Shown: positions 58,990-64,000 of the stretch, one piece after another
Layout of the letters: every line of letters begins with the position of its first letter
Numbering within the stretch: position 1 is the first letter of the stretch
Source: Haliclystus octoradiatus
Taxonomy: Eukaryota > Cnidaria > Staurozoa > Stauromedusae > Haliclystidae
Assembly (NCBI GenBank): GCA_916610825.1
Contig: OU744448.1
Location: 27,116,107-27,180,106, forward strand
Direction: 5' to 3'
DNA length: 64,000 nucleotides
Position numbers and translations under genes: made by a program
The notes under the pieces: generated by a model
Database searches by the model: none
What the model was told of the DNA's origin: nothing
Seen by the model: only the letters and a program-made list of their open reading frames with translations

Positions 58990-59820
58990 ACCAATTCGTT
59001 CTTCAAAACTTGTAGAAAAAGCGAACGAACTCGGATGATGAGGATGATTACAAAGAATGGTTTGAAGAACACAACGAGGAATGTAATGTAACAACACATG
59101 CATCTGCTCCAGTCATGGAGAGTACGTCTGTCACAAAATTGTGGTCACACTCTCAGGAAAAGAATGACCTATGTTATGTTACGTATATTGATGATGGAGA
59201 TAGCAGGGGTTATGCTGCAGCATCCAGCTTAGGTCCATACGGTGATAGACAGATTGTCAAGGAAGAGTGCATTGGTCATGTACAGAAACGATTGGGGAAG
59301 TCTTTACGTAATATAAATAAAAATATACAAAAGAGAAGCTTGCTGATGGAAAACCCATAGGTCGAAAAGGTAGGCTGACTATTAAACTTATTGATAGCCT
59401 TCAGAATTTTTATGGAAGGGCTATGAGAGAAAACAATGGACATCTGGCAAGTACCAGTAGGGTAACTTGGGCGTCAATTTGTCATAGTGCATTGACAGAT
59501 GAGGTTCCTCGACATCAATTCTGTCCCGAGGGAAAGGAATCATGGTGCCGCTATCAGAGATGGAAAGCAGGATGTAAACCATACAAGCATTATCATGCAA
59601 TCCTTAAAGCAATGTTTGATACATTAAAACCAATTTATATTAGGCTCACTGAAAACGCCATTATCACGTTGTTTACTTTGCGCAACTCAAAATGCTAATG
59701 AGTCATTAAATTCTGTAATTTGGAAAATGTGTCCAAATGTGTCCTTCTATTTACCTGATGTTTGTTACTCTCAATCATTGACGTGCTATGATAACCTAAA
59801 AAATATCGATTATGTATTCT
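58990..59820 (+). pseudogene. Mutator-like transposase, third family (fragment)
   Basis: Visible pieces: DYKEWFEEHNEECNVTTHAS, YIDDGDSRGYAAAS (second Asp), IVKEECIGHVQKRLGKSLRN, LTIKLIDSLQNFYGRAMREN, FCPEGKESWCRYQRW and ATQNANESLNSVIWKMCPN (Glu). The first Asp region is missing. Frame changes near 59335, 59410 and 59690. It differs from the copies at 6 kb and 47.5 kb well beyond simple decay, so three subfamilies are represented. Confidence 0.75.
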
Positions 59821-59927
59821 TGTAAAACTCCGTAGGGCCATTACCACCAAAATTTTTACGTAAATCAATAGATTAGCGTATAGACGTATTAGCGTATAGA
59901 CAAACTATTTCAAAAACACGACAAACA

Positions 59928-60365
59928 ATGGCTTCGTCTGACCATGACAACGATAATTCACCACCTCGAAAGCAACAGCAGACAGACATTGGACTCGAAG
60001 AAAATGACCCATACCGGATTGATATTCTATGGGGGGTATCTGAAAAATTTGAAAAATCCCGGAACAAACACAAATCAATTTGACCTACTCTTCACAGTAG
60101 CTGAGGTAGTCTTAACAGTGCCACATTCAAATGCTGGGGCTGAGAGAATGTTTTCAATGATAGGACAAAAGAAAACACCCTAGCGAAGTTCTTTGAAGTT
60201 GGAAGGAACATTAAATTAGTTATTGACCATCAAAACTTGTCAGTAATGCACTTCATTTTAAATCATCAGAGGAGATGATTAAAAGGGCCAAGAAGGCAAC
60301 TAAAGAGTACAATGAACTCCACAAGAGAAATCAAAACGATGACACTCCATCATCATCATGAACTA
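59928..60365 (+). pseudogene. hAT transposase C-terminal (dimerisation) remnant
   Basis: VAEVVLTVPHSNAGAERMFS followed by MIGQKKT matches the hATC dimerisation block (vl.iPhSNa..ErvFS.v.k.kT). Later KEYNELHKRNQNDD fits the end of such proteins. An ATG at 59928 opens a 52-codon frame (MASSDHDNDNSPPRKQQQTD) before the hAT block, which lies in another frame. The fragment is short and shifted. The 175-bp repeat follows at 60388. Confidence 0.6.
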
Positions 60366-60387
60366 TAAATAATATGACATCATGTAG

Positions 60388-60564
60388 ATATTATTATTAT
60401 TATAGCTAAAATTTGACTTATACTTTGAATTTGTTTATTTTTTTTGTAATAATTTTTTGTGTTATACATATTTTAAATAGTTGGCAATTTCCACCTGAAC
60501 ATTAATCAACATTTGATATAGTAAAATATTGTCCATGTTTAAATCGAGAGGTATGTGTGTTGTG
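60388..60564. repeat. About 175-bp repeat, copy 2 (copy 1 at 54634-54809)
   Basis: Identical by eye to copy 1 over its whole length. Position after the hAT remnant suggests 3' terminal sequence of that element. Confidence 0.8.
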
Positions 60565-60859
60565 TTTTAGTTGTATGACTTAGTAGTACATTAGGAGTGT
60601 ATTAACTTTGCGAGTGTAGTGAGGAGAATTTTTTCAGGGAAAAATACTTGGAAATCTTGATTTCTCACTCCGGCTCACTCTCTCAAGTTGAGAGGACTGA
60701 TCAAAGGTTGTGAAGGTTATATACTTTCTTTTATGGTCACTATCTGTATATATATTGATTGTTAATCTGGATGGCATTTTGCTTGACTGTATCTGGTCCA
60801 GGTTAAAGTCCTGACCGACAAAATACCTCACTATTTCATCTCTCCATAGCGATACTTCT

Positions 60860-62680
60860 GAAGTCTCTAGTTTAACACTTAGTTTTCCAATGTTAATAGA
60901 ATACAGAACAGCATTGATTACTTGTCCCCCTTCTTCTGAAATTCAATTACTGCCTGACTCAGATTACACTAAAAAACACGCACCTTTCAATTCTATGCTA
61001 TGGAATGTGAAAGGAATTAATTCGCTCATGAAAATAATGGTCATGAATTACAACCTTTTGAGGACATTGACATTGTTTTGTTAACAGAAACATATCTAAT
61101 AGAAAATCCTCCTTCAATTTCACCATACTACACTTTCTCATCTCCGGCTTTACCTCCATCTGAACAAGGTACGCGTCCAAGAGAAGGTATTATTATATTA
61201 TGCAAGAACTACCTAAATCCAATTTTAATTTCTAATCTCAACATTTTCTTGTTATAAAAACCAATTTTGCTAATGTGTTCTGCTTCTATTATCCACCATA
61301 TTCCCCCATTGTAGACATTTTATCTATGTTATCTCAGGCTATTTCCACAGCAGACAGCTCATTACCGTTAATCATCTCCAGCGATTTCAATTGCAGGATA
61401 GACAAAAGCTCAAGAGGAGATATTTTAGTTAAGCATCTATCAGATATTGGCTTCACTTCAGTGAATATACCTGAAAATCATACATACATAGCCCAAACGG
61501 TAGTAGCACAATAGATTTAGTGTTCTCTAACATTGCCCATCGATCTCATGATATCAAAAAGACAAACAGTATAGGAAGCACCAACAGGTCATAACTTCCC
61601 TTTCTCTCAAAACAGACCAGTCTTACGAATATGAAATACAACATCCAAAATTAAAACATCTAGTGGATGTTGAAAAGCTAAAATATCATTGGCAGCTGAT
61701 AAAGAAATAACTAAAAACAATCTAGAATCGGCGTTGAATCATATTGAAACTGCATTGATATCTTCCTGTCCAATATGCACAAATTATCAGAAACAACATA
61801 CGGCTTGGTTCGATTTAGCATGTAGCCAGGCAAAGAAGTCATTGTTATCTCTATTAGATCAAGTGATGAGAAATTATAAAAATCAAATTATCAGAGATCA
61901 GTATACAACTGAGGGAAGAAAACATCAATCTCTTCTAAAATCAAAACAAATAGAATATCATTCCATTCAAGCGATAAGAATGCTTCATCAAGTACATCAA
62001 AAACCTAGGACATTATTCAAATCAAAAAGAACAAACCAAATAGCCAGTATTCCAAAGGTAGCGCAACACTCTCATTTCAAGTCATTGTTGGATCCATATA
62101 ATGCTGCTCCTATATTCGATACCCCAGATGATGATCTTTTCCAACCAGATGCCTGGTTCAACTGCCCTTTCCTGAAGTACTTGAAACAATACTTTAAACT
62201 TCGTCGAAGAAAGCACCAGGTTACAGATCAAGTTACAAATGAACATCTTGTTTACTCTTTAGATTATCTATTACCCCATATGGACAAAAATTTAAAATCT
62301 GTGTCTCAAGCTTGGGGAGATGCCGTCCAGATGGAAATACAGTATTGTCAAGATTTTATACAAAGGAAAAGGTGATATACACAAGTCAGGTAATTATCGA
62401 GGTATAGCTCTTTTATGCTGTCCACTGAAAGTGTTTACTTCATTGATTAATAAAAGAATCATCATAAATGTTTGCCATCTATTCCATCAAGTCAATTTGG
62501 GTTCCAGAAAGGAAAGAACACGCTTATGCCACTATCAAATCTTATAAAATTTATAGAGAAACAGTTTGCAAAGAAACGAGGCACAGTATCTGCCGTATTT
62601 GTAGATTTCAAAAAAGCTTTTGACAATGTGCCAAGGGTAAAATTGATAGAAAAGCTCTACAGTCAATTTAATATTCATTT
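60860..62680 (+). mobile_element. LINE with APE endonuclease and RT, 3' end cut off by the next LINE
   Basis: Plus-strand pieces in order: endonuclease start (SMLWNVKGINSLMK near 60990; TETYL-like site near 61085), ISSDFNCRIDKSSRGDILVK (61275-61514), a linker (61689-62375), then RT motifs KSGNYRGIALLCCPLKVF, SQFGFQKGKNTL and VFVDFKKAFDNVPRVKLIEK (62320-62680). At least four frame breaks. The RT is cut at about 62680 by the tail of the minus-strand LINE. The clade is uncertain; it is not close to the CR1/L2 copies here. Confidence 0.75.
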
Positions 62681-62683
62681 CAT

Positions 62684-64000
62684 TTCATTTCATATATTTG
62701 CAAAAAAAAATAAACCATAAATGGTAATTTTTTGTACAGGCAAGCAAAGGCAAATTATATAGTAATATAATTTGCACTGATGTGCAGCCTAATGAGAGTG
62801 CTTCAAATAGCAATCTAAATCAATCTTATGTAATTTTGAATTAAAGGTAATTAAGGAGGAAGAAGTCACTACTTCATCCGGTAACTGATTCCATAATGGA
62901 ATTATGCGATAAAAAAAGGAATAAAAAATTGAATTATTTACAGGTATTGAACATGCAACGAATTGCATAGAATGTCCTCTAAGTTTACTTATGTTTCGTT
63001 TTATAAAAATATTATCAGGAAAGTCAATTAGATTATTTATAATTTTGTACACCATGCATAAATCAAATTTAATTCTACGGATTTCTAAAGATTCAATTTC
63101 AAACAGGGCCAAACGACTGTGATAACCATTATCTTTTAATCTTGCTCTAGAACACACATATTTAGTAAAACGTCTTTGAGTTGATTCAATCAAATCAATG
63201 TCTTTTTGTAAATAAGGACTCCATAGTTGGGTGTCTTTTTCTAATAGAGGTCGTACATAGGTAGTATATGCTTTAATAAGTAATTGTGCATTGCTTGAGG
63301 TAAAGCATTTCAGTAGAAGGTAAGATCTTGTTTTAGCTTTAGCGGAGATAGAAGAACAATGAGTAGAAAATTTAAGATCTGAAGTAATGATGAGGCCAAG
63401 GTCACGAAGTTTTCCTGTTTGCTTCAGTTTGTTACTCCCGAGGAAATAATCAAGCTCACTTGCGTTGGATGTACCAAAGGATATTGTACTACATTTATCA
63501 TAAGCAATTCTCAGTTGCCAGCTTTCGGCCCATGTTGTAAATTTATCTAACGATGTTGTGAGTGCATTGACAGGGGAAGAATCATTTCGAGCGATAAAAA
63601 ATTTTGCATCGTCTGCAAACAGACGCACTTCGCACAAACCATCCAAACAGCTCTCAATATCATTAACATAAAGTAAAAAAAGTAGCGGTCCTAACACAGA
63701 ACCCTGTGGGACACCACTGGAAACTGGGAGAGAACTTGAGATTTCATCAGATACAATGACGCTTTGCGAACGACCAGAAAGAAAGGATTTAATCCATTCA
63801 AAAAGTTCGTATTTGATGCCGTAAGATTCTAATTTGGCTAAGAGTTTTGAATGTGTAACAGTGTCAAATGCTTTAGCAAAGTCTATATATACAACATCGA
63901 CACGTGAGCGTTTGTTAATTGAATCATACCAATCATTTAAAGTCTTTAACTAATATATAAAAGGTCAATCATTGAAAGTCACTAAAAACATGCTGCAGTA
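62684..64000 (-). mobile_element. CR1/Rex1-like LINE, 5'-truncated or continuing past the window
   Basis: Starts (3' end) with catttcatttcatttcat, the element's pentamer tail, which abuts the broken plus-strand LINE. It carries an open RT frame 62789-63949. The remaining 50 bp to the window edge carries an in-frame stop upstream of the RT frame, so the 5' part is broken or missing. Confidence 0.8.
62789..63949 (-). pseudogene. LINE reverse transcriptase, palm to C-terminus
   Basis: Open from the codon after the TAG at 63950-63952 to the stop at 62789, about 386 residues. Motifs: VVYIDFAKAFDTVTHSKLLA, SGVPQGSVLGPLLFLLYVND, LFADDAKFF, then a C-terminal TYVRPLLEKDTQLWSPYL and PLWNQLPDEVVTSSSLITF. 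The last block is typical of CR1/Rex1-like LINEs. No lesion is seen inside this stretch. Fingers and endonuclease are not present in the window. Confidence 0.8.

Noticed and set aside
1-64000. CRISPR arrays, operons, riboswitches, bacterial promoters
   Set aside because: None seen, and the introns, LINEs and SINE show the DNA is eukaryotic.

Overview
The window is metazoan nuclear DNA. It is AT-rich, has GT-AG introns, and consists mostly of decayed transposable elements with a few host exons between them. The mix of families (several APE-type LINE families, Mutator-like transposases, hAT-type non-autonomous elements, BEL/Pao and Ty3/gypsy fossils, a tRNA-derived SINE, many long inverted-repeat elements) fits an invertebrate, perhaps a marine one. 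The phylum cannot be fixed from sequence alone.

Host content: the best host gene runs on the minus strand from 35447 down to 14673. Three exons (35240-35447, 23938-24219, 14673-15337) join in matching phase to give a complete 384-residue type II membrane protein that looks like a Golgi glycosyltransferase. Its two introns (11.0 and 8.6 kb) are packed with mobile elements, including two long LINEs in the gene's own orientation. A C-terminal exon of a neighbouring minus-strand gene lies at 44264-44463 and an isolated internal exon at 39947-40086. Three exons of an acidic protein lie on the plus strand at 145-1431. A doubtful small secreted-protein candidate is at 24586-25134.

Region by region: 1-1.4 kb acidic gene exons with a tRNA-like sequence in the first intron; 2.7-3.2 kb a dispersed block that recurs inverted at 12.5 kb; 3.5-10.2 kb a CR1/L2-type LINE split by a 4.25 kb Mutator-like DNA transposon that itself carries a 1.2 kb hAT insertion in its transposase gene (three-level nesting, both insertions with terminal repeats and target duplications); 10.7-12.5 kb a large palindrome; 14.7-35.4 kb the glycosyltransferase-like gene with its intronic elements; 36.6-42.8 kb a new-looking family of CATAGAC-ended inverted-repeat elements, one interrupted by a 2 kb hAT element, plus a gypsy fossil; 44-46 kb host exon and a hAT MITE; 46-49 kb a second Mutator-like transposase; 49.7-54.6 kb BEL/Pao fossils; 55-57 kb a zinc-finger relic and an 82-bp minisatellite; 57-60.6 kb gypsy, Mutator-like and hAT remnants; 60.9-64 kb two LINEs, the second lying across the broken end of the first.

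There is no bacterial operon, CRISPR array or phage. No clear new biological system was found. The most notable results are the reconstructed host gene, the nested insertions with preserved target duplications, the CATAGAC element family, the palindromic tgttcatgaac structures and a 2A-like motif in front of a LINE endonuclease.
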